Assembly: GCA_005406025.1 (NCBI GenBank)
Contig: BGZK01000071.1
Span: forward strand, 62,001-126,000
Direction of reading: 5' to 3'
Length of the DNA stretch: 64,000 bases
DNA from: Eumeta japonica
Taxonomy: Eukaryota > Arthropoda > Insecta > Lepidoptera > Psychidae
Position 1 is the first letter of the stretch. Each line of letters begins with the position of its first letter. This document shows, in pieces, positions 12,101 through 27,100 of the stretch. The notes under the pieces are model-generated. The model was given only the letters and a program-made list of their open reading frames with translations, was not told where the DNA came from and ran no database searches. Both the position numbers and the translations under genes were made by a program.

Positions 12101-15100
12101 AAAAGTTATTTTATGGTTTAGGTTTTATTATTAATCAACGTATTCAGAAAAAACTGATCGCATGCTTAATAATTCGAAAATTGACATTTCGCACTTATCT
12201 TTATTACAATATTGGGACGAACGTTCTAAGACAAAATTATCTTAATGTGATAAAAATTTTATTAAAACAAATACATGTTATGAAAGTTTGTTACGAAAAT
12301 CCACTTGGTTAAAATTTTGACACGTTCCTGCATGTATTTTTGAAAGAGAAAAATTAAAAAAAAAACACGAAGTCATTTCTAAAGCGCTCATAAAAAGATA
12401 AATATTTTATAAACTCAATGTATGTAATAACTGCAATATGTTTAAATACAAAACTCAAAATATACCAATTACATTACCATAAATTTGCGTGCCCTCTTAC
12501 GATTAGATACTAACAAGTCCTCTTGTTGTTAAAATGATAACGCAAATTGTATTTAATCGAAAATATTGCTAAATTACCACTCACTGCTAATTACATGTGA
12601 ATAAGTCTCTCTATTTGAATTCAGTCTTTAATCGTCATTTATTTGCCGTACGTATTACCAAAGATCTATTAAATGATTACAGGCGTTTATAGGTTACGAT
12701 ATACAGACCTTTTCTAGCTCTTTGAGCGAGGCGGGCGACACGTCGGAGTGTCGGCGCAGCTCGGGGGAGCGCGGCGGCGCCAGGCCCCCGCCCGAGCCGC
12801 CGCTGCCGAGGCGCGCCTCCGAGTGCCGGCGCTGCAGCGCGTCCAGCACCGGCACCTCCAGCAGCGAATCCGTGCTGTCCTGCGCGGCGGGAGGCAGGCG
12901 AGGGCCGGCCTTGCGCCGACACACCGAGCAACGCCACGAACTCTGTTCGTGTATAGGGAAAACGTGTAATGGAAAAATAACACAAAACATTAAACAACAT
13001 TTAAAACATCTTTTTTGTCACTTGGTAAATCTTACTCTCTCGGACTCGAGGGGCAACTCAAGTGATAGATTTCAATTTTTGTGTGTATTATATAAACATA
13101 ATGCGGCTCTATGGTCATATTACCGCTTCCTCGTCGCTGGTCGGCTTGGAGTAGGAGGAGCAGTCCTCGCAGACGCGGTGCTGGCATCCGTTGCATGTGT
13201 GGAACACCTCGCCCGGTTTTAACGCCTTCAAACATACTCTGCATGCGCCCGCGCGTGATGGGGTCTTGCCTGCTTCCCTGTGAAATATTATTCATTTTTT
13301 GGTACCATCGTGTAGCTTAAAAAGTTCCTCACGGTAGTTATATACTACATTGGAATAAAATATTCTGTTTATAAAAGTATTGATCTTGATTTATTCATGG
13401 CATATATCTTCTTTTTTTATAACATTTCAAACGGCAAATGAACATTCGAGTTATCAGAGACTAGGTGATCACTGCAGCCCATGGACACTCGCAATCCCAG
13501 AGCAGTCACTAGTTGCCGGCCTTTTAAGAAGAAATAGAAATATCTGACTGAGGGGTAGTGAGCTACCAGAATTTTCACGTACTAAACGAAACACAACGGT
13601 GGAAACTGCTATGGACGCTTATATTCTGTAAAGAGGGTGATATCAAACGGAGTAAACGGCCCATTTTCGTTCTACATCCACATTGGCCACAGCATGGCTC
13701 TAGCACATGAATTTCTAAAATGTTAAACGATCTTAAAATAACATTTGTGATATTAATACTACCTTCAAAGGATTCAGATGCTGCAACGGCAGTGGTTGTT
13801 ATTTTTAATTACAACGCCATCTATTATATGCTTTAGGAATTAGAAACCAGGTCTTTTTTAAGGTTCCGTACTCACATGGTATCAATGAGACTATTACTGA
13901 GTATCCGTTGTCCGTCCGTCTGTATGTCAGCTAGCTGTATCTTATGAACTGTAATAGGTAAACAGTTGAAATTTTCACAGAGTGTGTATTTCTATTATAA
14001 TAACAATAAAATCAAATTAGAAATTTATAAGGGGCGCGCCCGTACAAGCACGTGTTTTTTTTCTTGCACCTTGTAAAAGTCCGTTCGCAATATGAGACTA
14101 ATTTAGTTCTGTTGTACGCTATAAGTTTATCTTAATTTGTTAACTATTTAAAAAAGATATATAGTGTTCAATATTTTATTATAGTACAGAACCCTTTACG
14201 TGCGAGTTCAACTCACACTTAGCCTGTTTTTTTAGATTGGTTTAATTGACTTGATACGGACTAGATATATTAATATGCATAAAATAATTATATTGACAGT
14301 TGTCAATAGTTATGAAAGTAGTTTTGGTCAGTGAGAGAAGGTCACATAGGGTAGTCCACCGGGTCTCTGGATGAAAAATAATTTGTAATGCGTTTCTTTT
14401 AGCGGCGGAGGAGTTGTTCGAGGTACACCAATGCGGTATATTAATTTCTTACAAGCACTTTGTATAAAATTGTTTTGCTTCGAGCAGCAACAGCCGACGA
14501 ACGTGAATGCGGCTCTGGTATCTCTCTTGTTGTATTATTATAACAAATTCACTTAAATTCTATTAGGGATGCATTATTTTATAGCGATTACTTATCGGAT
14601 TAAAGAAATGCACGTTTGCAATATCCATTTCTTTCTTTATCAAATATCTTTAAATCCGACTGCTTCGAATTTATACAAATTTAATTAGGCTATATACTAG
14701 GCTATATGCATATTATTAATTATTCAAACTTACCGTTCAGTTTTTCCTGGGGGTTGGGCGGGCGGCGGCTGCGCGGGCGGCGGGGCGGGCGCGGGCTCCG
14801 CGGCGACCTCTGCCGGGCCCGTCCGCGGACTTAGTTTTGTTACTGTAAAACGTTTTGTTTATTAAATCTTTTGACACTACATGGTGGTTCTTATCGGTGA
14901 TTGTGCTGTTTATTAAATTTATTACATCTATATTATCTGTTCAAAGCTTTTTCTTACAACTAACCAATTTATATCGCACTTATGTTTATGTAATGTTTTC
15001 TTTCTAATTGAAAATTATTTGTAACGGTGATTTTTTTTAAATAATAAGGGTTAGAACGTCAAAAACAGTTCAAAATTGGTCTGTCTCTCTCAAAGGTTAA

Positions 15101-18100
15101 GCCAGGATTTACTGAATAGTTGGAAAAATCTTGCTTTTCTATTTAAATCAGCGATTGCTTTTGTACTTCTACGCGTTTCTTTGGCAAATTACTGGATATG
15201 ACATTTGACATAAAACCAATTATCGCAATAAACAATTTATTCACTAAGCTGAAATAGTGTATTGTTTATTACAATTATTTAATTGACAAAAAAAAAACTG
15301 TCCATTTCCATAAGACGATGGCATATTACCAAATCGTATTTACTTTTACACCTGATGAAATTCACGAAATAAAGTCGTAAACGATTGACGAAGAAGTGGA
15401 AGAATGCCTGGTGGCGCACCCTGAGCTATGCGCGATGTCAATATCGGGAAACTCGGAATGCCGGCACGGCCCCGCGCGACGGCGCGCCGGTAAATTGCTA
15501 GCTGCTTTGAGTTTTTCATTACAGCGCGAGATAGATAGGGATATATCCCCGATGATATCGTGTGATTTATTCATCTATATAATAAAATCGTAGAGTTAGT
15601 GCGTCCGTACATTAGATTTTTTTCTTCCAAATGGGTAACTAGGGAGTGTGTAGGTGAAAAATAAGTAATAGAAGATATTTTTTTTCCTTTTTCCAGCCAC
15701 TTCCTCAATTTGAAAATTAATTTATAGTAAATAAGAGGTTTAAGTCGGAGTCATATTATAGAATATAGTTTCTCCGCAGCTTTGCTCACTTGAATATAGA
15801 ACGAATTCCATTCTTTTTTATACCATTTCATTATTAGTAACAGTAATCTTTAAGAGAGGATCAAGTTTAGGATCGGTTTTTGACTAAATTTCACCCAAAT
15901 TGTTTCACAAAAGAACAATTCACGGCGATTTCAGCTACCGCCGTGTAAGCTTTTGGTACTTTGCGTTTCGATGATTAGGCTTTATTATTACAGCATGAGC
16001 TTCATGTGGCGGTCGGAATATAACTGCGACGGATGCACCAATTCCGCTGCAATATGTAGATACGTGCACCCGCCTGCACATTAGGGTGGAGCACGGATGT
16101 ATGGCGAAATTTTTTTTTTCAAATTCAAATTTCTAAGTGCGGGGGACTTATGCCTTACGTAGAAACATAAACGTATACCAATTATAATGAGAATTGAAAA
16201 TGGTTTTCTACCTCCGAATCGCCTCTAAAGTTTCGAATTTCTTGAAAAAACTGCCTTCATTTTTCAAATCTATAGTAAGTATAAATTAGGGAAAAAAGGA
16301 TGTGAAATAAAACACGATGATATAATCAGACACGTAAGAATGTAATAAATGCAAAAAAAAAAAATACTAGTAACTTAAATAAAAATTTAAAAACACCTTC
16401 AATTTGGTTTAAAATGACATTTTGTATCGAATTTTGGCATTTTAGCTCTTGACTCCAATTTTGCCTTTATGGAACCTAATCGCGATTTTATGGTACACTG
16501 AGAAATAGCTGCTTCTGTTGTGATGTTCACAGCCCGTTCTACAGCTTGGGTATGGCACGGAAGACGTAAAAATGATAACTGACCCTCGCCACCAGACTGA
16601 ACAATATAGGAAATTTCTTATGTCGACAAGTTTTTAAAAATTGGTGGTTCAGTGACCTTTTTTTGCCAATTTATTATATCAATATAATTTGATGCATCAA
16701 AATTAATTTTTGATACGTCAAAAAGCCGTGGAGTTTGTACAGCACTGCTTCGAGCCTTCAAATTCGCCGGGCACTTTTGTTAGCACAGGATTCGTTTCTA
16801 ATAGGCTCATCGGTGTCGGAAGAAAAAGAAGAGGTGCTGATATCCAAATTAACAGATAACGTATTTTTACTCGTTGTGTTATCGGGGCGATGGTGTCGTT
16901 TTAGCTTCCTCTCCTGATTTATTTGATTTTTTTTTAGTAATAGTAACATCGACTCTTCCAATTCTCATTTTTCGATTGGTTCTTTGGTCAAGGCCTGTTC
17001 ATGTTTTGGGACCTTCTTTTCTCTTGGACACGTGCAACAGTTAAAATCTTTGCATTTGCAAGCCGATATATCAAAAAGTAACTTTTTATTTTGTATAAAA
17101 CTTTCCATCTTTTGCTGGGAATTGTTTTTCATTGACTTAAGAAGATTTTTTCGTTTCTCGTGATAATCTTTTAACATCTCAATTATTCTGGTACTAGTCA
17201 CTGTTGGTAAAGATGCCACTTGCCATATACTTTCGATTTTTGACACGATTTTGTCGGCGATTTCTGAAAATTTGGGCTCCTTTTTACTCGTCTTTATACT
17301 GAGCCTTGTCCATTCATAATGTTTCACAATATCTTCGTAAGTTGGTAAAGCATTCCTTTTTAACTCACAACATTCACCAAATATTGGGCATTTAGAAGCA
17401 CTACGTGTTTTTTCCATGTCAAAAGTACTATTTAGAGGTTATGTTATTCAGATAACCGCGCGCGTCAATTCACCTCGTAAAACAATAGTGCACTGACCCG
17501 CGCGACACGCGTGCTAATTTTCCTGCTTAACAACCCGCCACTCAGAGTGATAGTTAATACTAATTTTTTTTTTTTTTTATTAAAATAAGAGTATATGACA
17601 GATTATTTGAGATAGTAAAATGAGAAAGTTTATTAAGATTTTATAGAAATAAAATTTTACAAACTCCTGCCTAAAATGTGCCTTTTCTAAAAGTGCAATG
17701 ACCTTTCCGAGGTAGATGTACTTGTTTATATTAAATAATATTTTACAAGTGTATGTTTGAGCTCTAAAGGCATAAACTTTTTACAATTAGAAAGTAAAAA
17801 TGCGCAAAAAAAATTTCGCTCCACCCATATTAGTTGCATATATTTTATTGGAGGGGGTGTGGCCATGCACTTTGCATTTTTCACACATGAGTTCGTTCGT
17901 GGGTTCTTGGTCGCAGGTGCGGGACGGAAGACTTATTGTTGCCTCATGCCTGGGCGTCTTCTCGTCGGGGATGCGACCCCGACGGATCCAAACGGTAGTG
18001 GCTCCCTTTTAGAGGTCCAATTCATGGGGCCCGTCTCTTGCAGTGTATTTACTCTTTAGGGGGAGGCGTTTTGAGGAGTTCTCTGGGCAGAGGACGGCCG

Positions 18101-21100
18101 CTCGACGACCTCTCGTGCATCGGTGCGATATTACTGAGGAATTCATGGGATCCTGGTCGGCGATGTCGTACATCTGGCGAGCGATGCGCTGGATGAATTC
18201 CTTTACGGTTTTGATACAGAAGTCGCGAGCGATTACGTCATTTAAAATATACCGTCCCGCAACAACGATTATCCATAGGGCGATGTTTTGCTGGGCTTGG
18301 ATCCTTTTCCTCTGTTATGTGGAGCAGAGTACGTACCATGCTGGTGCTGCGTACGTGAGCCGAGATCGGATGTTGCCCTCATACAAGGCCACTTTGGTTC
18401 GGATTGGTAAGTGTGACTGAAGAACTGGACGTAGCATACTCCGTGCGGCTCTGCCCTGGTAGATAACATACTCCACCTGAGCGGCCATGCGCATGTAGTA
18501 ATCTGTCTGCACACCCAGATAACTCACCCTGGTCTGCCATTCCACTTCTTGTCCTCGGAGTCTCAACTTCGGTGACATAGTACTCTGTTGGCTGGTCTAT
18601 AAGGCGACTGTCTTTGTTATATTCACGGCGAGACGCCATTTGTTCGGCCAGTCTGGCAATAGGTTGCGGATCGTCTGGAATTTAGCCATAACGAGATCAG
18701 CCCGACTAGATGATACGAGATACGCGCTGTCGTTTGCATATAGTACCAGCACGACGTCCTAGTCCCAGGATGTCATCAGTAAACACAGCGTACAAGCACG
18801 GCGATAGGCAGCTACCTTGTGGTACCCCGGCGCGGAAGGATCGCGGATCCGAGATCGCGTCCTTGACTGTTACGTAGAAGCTGCGGCCCTCCAGGAACGA
18901 CGCTACTGTCCGTACAAGCATAGGCGGGATCTGGGTGTTTGCTAGCTTGTGCAACAATTTGGAGTGCGAACTTGGTCGAACGCCTTCTCGATATCGAGGA
19001 AGAATCCAATGGTGCGGCGCCCGTGGTTGTGTTCGGCGGCCATGTAGTGCAGAACGCCTGCTGGAGCGTTGTAGAGTGTCTGATACGAAACCCGAACTGT
19101 TCCTGTCCAGGTGCAGGCGTCGCAGCATATTGCGCTCAAACAGCTTGGCGATGTGGGACAGCAGCGTAATCGGGCGCTGACTGACGCGAGTCGATGGCCT
19201 TTGCCTGCCTTCGGGATAGCAATGACGCGTCCCATCTTCCAACATCCTGGAAAGTGCCCCGTCCACGTCATCCCATTGAAGAGCCTGGTCATTGACATTA
19301 TAGCTCTTCTTGGCAGCTGTTTGATGGCTATAGTGGGAATCCCATCGGGTCCTGGAGCCTTCTGCTTGAGTAAACGGAGGATTATCCTAACTGTTTCCGC
19401 CGGGAACACATAGTAGTCCCCTGGTAGCGGTGGCACCGGAGCCGACAGGAATTCCCGTAAACGGCGTTCCACTTCTTCTTGATGTGATGTGGCTGCGAGT
19501 GAGTATGATGACGGGTGTGGGATGAACTGCTTCTCTAAATGCTCTGCCAGGATCTCTGCCCGATCCTTTGTGGCATAACGACGCATCCCTGTTTTGTCAA
19601 ACAATGGACACAACAGAGCTGGGGCTTTCGTAAAACGACGGCATAGCTGGTGGAGGGACTTCCAGTCCTTGCCCGCCTGTCCGATCGTCTCTTCACAGGC
19701 GACGCCTCTGAAAGTCTATACCTCTTGTCTCAGTTCTTGGGCGACACGATTCAAATCATGCTTGACACGTGGATAGCGCGTCCTAGTCTATATCCTTTGC
19801 AGATTGCGTTTGTGCTGGAGCACGCGCTGCAGGCGTGTTGGGAGGTCCCATCTGCGACTAGTTGGTATCGGAAGATGTGTGGTCGCCACGTCATACGCGG
19901 TCTGAATTTCCTGGATGAGCTGTAACGTGGTCAGGTCAAGTTCCTCCGAGCTGGAGAAGGACTTGCCGATGTGGAGCTTCTCTAATGCACATTGGTACGC
20001 GCTCTAGTTGGTGCGGTGTGTTTGTGCGCGGAGGGGAGTCAAGTGGGCGGTGATGCCCAGCGTGATCAGAATCGGGTGGTGTTGTGTGTCCATGTCGTGT
20101 AGAACTTCTACATGAATCGGGAATGAGAGTTGGTGGCAGAGCACGATATCTAATACATCGGCTCCGAATAGGGGGTCCGTCGGGACGTGCGATGGGGTAC
20201 CTGGGCCGAGGACTTCAATACCCGTAGACTTCGGCGTCATGCAGCAATTGACGACCCGCCGACGCAACTACTCTCAAACCCCAGGCTGTTTGCTTGGCGC
20301 CTGCCAGAATTGTCGGAGTGTTATTATCAAAGATAGTGTGGATATCAGAGGAACAAACTGAGAGCCAGGGAGGCGGTAGGTCGCGAACAGTCGTAGCACT
20401 GTTACAGCCGACCCTATCCTTATTCCTATTGTCCTGGTGTCTGTGAAGTCCGGCAGCTCCAATCCTTCATGGACGACATCCCTCCGTACGAGTACCTCGG
20501 CATGCGATACCCCGGGGTGAGATCTCGTCGCGACAGTACACGAAGAAATTGGGCAGCCGGAGTCTTGTCTGGGTCGGAGTTTGGTCTCGCTTAGAAGGAC
20601 AATGTGTATGTCCTGCTACTGGACGAGAGTCCTCAGATCTTGCGTCTTTCCGGAGATACCACCGGCGTTCCTGTAGATAACTCTTAGGTTGACCAGTGCG
20701 CGCCGGGGCCGGGGATATGAAGCAGTGGTTGTAGCACTGCTTGGATTGGGTCATGGCCAGCCATGATGGTTTGGAGCATCCCAACCAGCTGTTCCTGCAG
20801 CTATGTGTTCGGGTACAACGGCTCTGGTGGTTGGGAGCTGTGGCTTATTGGTGTCGGTGTCGGAGGCCGCGTGGGGGTCAAGACTGCCGGTGGCATCCCG
20901 CGTTATGGCATTGCCCTTCGCAGTGCCATCGACGGCGGCGCCATGGCGGGTCTTAGCCCTTGAGTGGGTACTGTCTTGGATTACATCACCCGGATCGCCG
21001 TCTTCACGCATGCGCGCATGAGCGCCACATGCGCTCGGTATATCGATTCGTGGTCGTACCGTTAAGACCGGTTCTCGGCCTCTGATCGGTTCCCCCGCCA

Positions 21101-24100
21101 AGGCACAATTTTGTATGCAACTCATACTCGCATCACAATGATTTCGTATGTACAATTAAAATACTATAAAACACAATCAAAATAAGAAATGTTCTAAAAA
21201 ACACGATTAATATACAAAGATGAACAAAACATATAATTTCTTACAATACCCGGGTAGTAAAAATACAGCTGTTCGGATTATTTAATTAACACACATAATA
21301 GAATAAAAACACAAAGAATTCTTAACCTAGTTCGTTTTGTTAAACAAATAATACATTTATTTACAAATTATCGCTAAGTGCGCGGCTGTCCGTAACAGAT
21401 TGAGACCCGTATCGAAGACGAAGACAGGATGAGGTCGTGGTTGGCGGTGTGCTATTAGTCGATACAACGGATAAATCATTATATATTCAATACCGGGTGG
21501 AGCCGCGGGCGACAGCCAGTTATACTATATGAACAAAGCACCCCGAATATTAATAACGAAATTATATTTTAATAAGAGAAAACAAAACTTTGATACATTC
21601 ACCAGTTTTCAAGTAATTAAAAGAAAATATGTAATATAAGAAATAGTTGAAAATAATAGTAAAGAAACACGCCGATGTTAATGATGCACTAAAAAGTGCA
21701 AAATTATGTAATTTATTTAAAAAAAATCGTTGATTCAAATACGTTCCACTCTTAATGTTCAATATACAAATGTCCTTGTTATTTTTTAATGTTAATCGAC
21801 TATGAAAAAAAAATTGTACTTTTTAGATTTTGTCGTATCACTTTACGATCACTTTACGTCATATGTACGTCCTCGAATATACTTTAATAATTTTGCAATT
21901 TAAGGGCAAAACGTCCTATGCTTTTTTGTACTGTTAATTATAATATGATACGTTAATTATTAACACATAACGCATTGATCAAAATTTACGTTATTGTGTT
22001 GAATGTGAAAGAATTTAAGACAATGGCAAGAGTAGAATACATGCACAGTACTACAATATTTATTTTAGAAAATTATCTGGTTTTGTATTTTGTAGTCCGT
22101 TATTGACAATAGCGTAGGTACTTTATAATGTTGTTAGACAATAATTTATTTTTACTTTTCAATTTTAAAATAGCTTTAGCATATTTCTGATACAGATTGA
22201 TTCCGTTAAATAAATTTTTGACGCCCGCTGCACGCACGAAAAAGCGTGATTCATTGTCGAGTTCCGCCTGAGTCAAGTGTACAAGCGAGAGCGCGGAACA
22301 AGCGATAGAGAGGCACGATCGGGGCTAAGCGTTAGGCTTGTGACGCATCTGTCTCTCTTCCACTCCTTCGGTCGATCCGTCCCAATAGAAGAGAGACAGC
22401 GGCAACACACAACCTATACGTGAACTGTTTTGTCAACTTTTTAAAAAGTGAAGTAAAAAGTTAATATGAATATCATTGTTTATTACAACAACAATTGCGG
22501 CAAATAAATTGTTTATAGCACATTGTCACTTCTAATTAATATGTGTAATTTAAGTAAAAAAAAAAAATAACTTGATTAACGAGTGCAAACAAATGTTAAT
22601 TTATCGAACAAACCTTCTTTGTATAATTAACTCTTTCTTTGATAAAACAGTGATAATAATTCAATTCAATTCATAAAAGTGTGCAATTTTTCATCATTGT
22701 TTTCTTATGACGTTATCACGTAAAATTATCGTTCGTAAACCGACTTTACAGACAACCAATTTTTATTTTTATATAAACAAATTCTCTTTCACAATTGTAC
22801 CATAATTATATCGAACTTAGAAAAACAATAAAACACGTAGGTAATAGGTATGTACTTAACGAATACTGCCAAAAGAAGACGATGGCTGCATTTTCTTGTC
22901 GCTGCCTTGGGTACTGGGTTGCACAATCATAGCAAAAGCACTCGCACAGTGATTGAAATAAAGGCGGGATTTGTATTTCCAGTAAATGCCGGCCCCGTCG
23001 AATGCGAATACCGCATTAGGGTGGACTCGCTGTCGGCGATTACGTGACAGTAATTATTTGACTCGGCAAAGCAAATGAAATGAACACAAACTTGTGAGAT
23101 TGTACAGTAGTCTCTGAAGAGTTCTGATATTCACGTTCCGATGTTGTCAACGGGCCCTTGTCACAAAGTGTAACATTTTAGACCCATAAAAATAATGTGT
23201 TTTAATTTTATTTTGTGTTTACTAGTAGCTATTGAATTAGTCTGAGGTATGTATATATATAATATACCTCCTGGCTCCATGATCAAATCAGCACGACGGT
23301 ATCAAATTATTGCATTGTCCTACATATACTTCCAAAGTTTCAAAACGGAGTTTATAATTAGGAATTTAGGTTGAAATCGATTTCGTTGATTTGTTTAAAT
23401 AATTTATAAGTTACAAATGGACATATTAAGCAAGTAAAGGTAATAAAAGTGTATAAAAGAAGTAGAAGTCGACTACATAACTGATGATATAAGCACTTAT
23501 GTATTTGCTTTTATTAATATAAAATATGTTTTAATAAAAGTAAATATATTAATCTATGAATCCATATCAGAACTTGCAGTTTTTTATAGGTCGAAATTAA
23601 TGTATCTCGTGCAATCCCAATAAGTCAACTTTATTTCAACTTAGCCGCTTTTATCGATCAGCCCGTCGCACAGAAGAATGTACAAATTCCGATGATCTCT
23701 TAAATTCAAGAAGAGCCTTAACCTTTTTAGATCCTTCATAAATACCTACACGTACATTTTAGAAATGGGAAAAGTTGGAAAAAAAAAAAGTTCAAACGAC
23801 TCAAGCAAAGTGGAAAAAAGTCGTCTCTACAGAGTTTACGGGAATAAATTAATTGCCGCCGGAGACCGGAGATACGTAAATAGGGACCTCCCGGGAAGGG
23901 CGAGGAGTGGCCACGTTACAGCAACTTTGATGTTCAGAGTTCTGCGCTCAGGTAAATAGTTGCTCAACTGGTGAATTATCGCTGTTTCGATAGTGTGCCG
24001 GGCCCGTAACTGGTCTCGGATCTACGCGCTACGTTGTCGGCTTTCATGTGGTTAGCGCTTATTTGTTCAGCCTGCAGCTCTGTGGTTTTAGCGGTTGCGA

Positions 24101-27100
24101 TCTTTTACTAATTGATATGTTTCAATGGCTTTAGTTCTTAGTTTATTGTTATACAGCATCACTTAAATAGTTTCGGCATATAAAACTTATTTATTTACAT
24201 GTTTGTTACGTGTGAATTTCGGAATATTAGAAATAAAATAGTAGCTTGCTTATAGTACAGAACTATACATGTATGTATAGTATATATGCTTCTTTTATTT
24301 CGTAGTAGAACAGTATAATTTACTAGCTTTTTACATAGTTACGTAGTGTACCCACTCATAACAGCCCAATACACATATGGCGATAGCGTTTCTACTGGAT
24401 TCATTTTCACGGTAACGGACAAAGTACGTCGTCGGTCTTCCTTTCTTTTGCTGTTTCGCTCGTTTAGTTTTTCTAGTTTTAATTTCACTTCTGTCTGGCC
24501 GGCTGACGCGCCTACTGGAGTGTGCCACGGAGTTCGAAGTCCTACAAAAAGTTTTAAATGTGTAGGTATTAGCTTTTTTCAGTAGCGAGTGCGACACATT
24601 TTGTACAATTTCGTATAATGTACTCGGTTTAGATTTATATGTTTACAACGAACTAACACACACACACACACGTGCACGCACACGCACATATAGATATGTA
24701 TAATATATATGGATTGCCATTGTCCACGGCCCGCCCGCGTAGATATAAAATGAATTCCCTTACCTTGTATATCGCGCCACTACGAAATCAATTTCTCGAC
24801 CCCTATCCTGTTCTTGATTATGGTCTTGGCACTGCTGTCATAGTCAATTTGTTTTATTATCGCTTTCGATTCTGATCCTGACCTCGTTCTCGATTCTGCT
24901 CCCCGTCCCGCATTTCTTGTTCATTAGAGAGAAAAGGGGAGTAGTATATGTGATACTGGATGAAAAAGTTTTGTTTTTTGGATAGGATTTGCGTAAGTTC
25001 TGTCCTTAGTGAGCCTCTACGTCTCAATAATTGTAACTATGCCAAGATTCAAGCCAAGGACCTATAGTTTCGGAGCTCTCTTGAGGAGTCAGTCGCCAGT
25101 TAGTGGCATTTCGTTTATATATATATACGTATATTTATATAAATATATATATATAAACGAAATTTATTCTTTGTATTGATTCGGCAACTGTTACAAGATT
25201 TTCAGATTTTCACAAATCCACATGCCAAATGGTTTTGATGGCTTTAAATTAACAGTAAAGCGAAATTTTTTGTCCACAACGACAGGGTCCTATTCGTAAT
25301 TGACCCGATTTTCTCGTTCGGTAAATTTAAATAAACGACGTATATTGAAAAAAGAAAATATTGAAATTTAAACTTGATGAATGGTATATTTTAAAAATAG
25401 GATAATTAGGGAATGAAAACTACAAGAACAAATTGTTTAGTTAACAAACGAAAACATTAAACAGATATTTTAAATTTTTTTAAGCTTTAAATCGTTGCTA
25501 TTAAAACGTAATAACAAATGATTTAAGTTCAATTTTTTAAACGTTTTTTAATATACGGTAAGTAGTATTTTCAGACTAATACTTTGTGAAGTTTGATTTA
25601 TTTTTTCTTTTATCAGATTGGTAAAAAATATCAGTTTTGGCAACAGCTCACTTCAAGGAATGTACGAAAATTGAACAGTTTTAAAATGTTTACACATTTC
25701 AAATAAAACATTACTTTGTTGTGTTAATATTTCTTTCTTTAGATGGGCTTACTACCGGTCCCTAACAATATATTTCAACATGGGAGCAATAAAATGCATG
25801 CCCGTAACAATATATATTGCAGACAAAAGGAAGTGACGTTTTAAGGGTTTAATTCTTTTAATTTCATACTTGAAGAGTTCATACAAGATTCTGTTGTATT
25901 TAATTCGACTGTCTTTCTTTAAATTTTCGTATACAATGTATAAAACTACGAAATTGACGTATAGCATAAAAGTGAGATAAAAAAAATATGAAGCTATTAC
26001 TTGGTAAGAGAACGTAAAAATTATGAACAATTATTAGTGATATAGATAGTAAATTATATTGTACGATCTTACGTTACAAAGATTTAAAGTTTATAGGATG
26101 CCACTATATGCATAAAAGTCTAGCAAATTATATTAAAACTGAACAAAAGCATTGAAACTGGGTGGAATTAAAGTGAAAATATTTTCTTTCGTTTCTTTAT
26201 GAAAATATAAACTTTCCTTATTTTACTTTGACTTCAGAAGTTTCGAAGCCAGTGTTATAAGCGACCCATAGGTTGCACAATATATTATACGACGGACAGA
26301 CATGCGACAACCGAAGTAATATAAAATGGGAAAACAGTATACACAATAAAAAGGCATATTATTATACTTATGCTTAAATCACATGAATTTATAATAATAT
26401 ATTAGGTATTTTTAGAGTAAGAGAGGTAAGTCTGAAATAATAAAAATGTGGGAGGGTATATTTAAATAGTGGGGAGATTAAAAACCTGACATAACAAGTA
26501 ATTTCGCATTATATTGCTTTTTTATAACACTTCAATATATAATTGCTAAGGGAATGTTTATTTAATTTGAAAATAACACTTTATTTAAAATAACGCTGGG
26601 TGAAAGACTAACAAATGATGTTATTTATTTATTTTATGGTTTAGTATAGATTGTTATAAATTCTTTCACTGTAGTAAAAATTAAAATACGTCGTTGTCAC
26701 ATAGAATGGTGTATTATTTGTATATATTTGCTACAGGTAAATAAATAATAAAATATCTAAATATGTCGTCAGTAATAATAAATTAAATTCTGATATTACG
26801 AGTATATTTTCGCATTGAACGAACAACTGAGATTTTTTCAGGTATTCTTTAAACAAAAAAAATCTATGCACAAATCGCTTTGCCCGTGAAAAAGCAAAGG
26901 TGAAATCTAAAAACGAATCAGCCACGATAGACCAGCAAACGCGAGGGGGGGGGGGCACGTATCTCGCATACGTATACGTCTCAATTCTCCTCGGTATTCC
27001 TTTGAGTGTATAATAAATGTCGGTAATAAGGGAGGGCGCGCGCGGGAGGGCCGCCGTGTTGATTTCACGGGGAGCGGCCGGAGGAATCCTCCGAGGGCGG

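Larger units (their letters stand above)
13278..14733 (-). other. Rim intron b-c
   Basis: A 1.5-kb intron largely made of two old repeats (13,435-13,525 and 13,858-14,225). The rest is AT-rich. Confidence 0.75.

Noticed and set aside
12722..13222. 166-codon plus-strand frame
   Set aside because: It runs across Rim exons d and c and the intron between them on the opposite strand; no motif of its own, whereas the minus strand has the zinc finger.
23765..23959. Plus-strand 64-codon Lys/Arg-rich frame followed by CAG|GTAAAT
   Set aside because: A donor-like site at the end is tempting, but no partner exon, family or conserved motif is visible.
25752..26030. 92-codon minus-strand hydrophobic frame
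   Set aside because: Extremely AT-rich, Ile/Tyr/Lys/Phe-rich as expected from chance in such DNA; no family.
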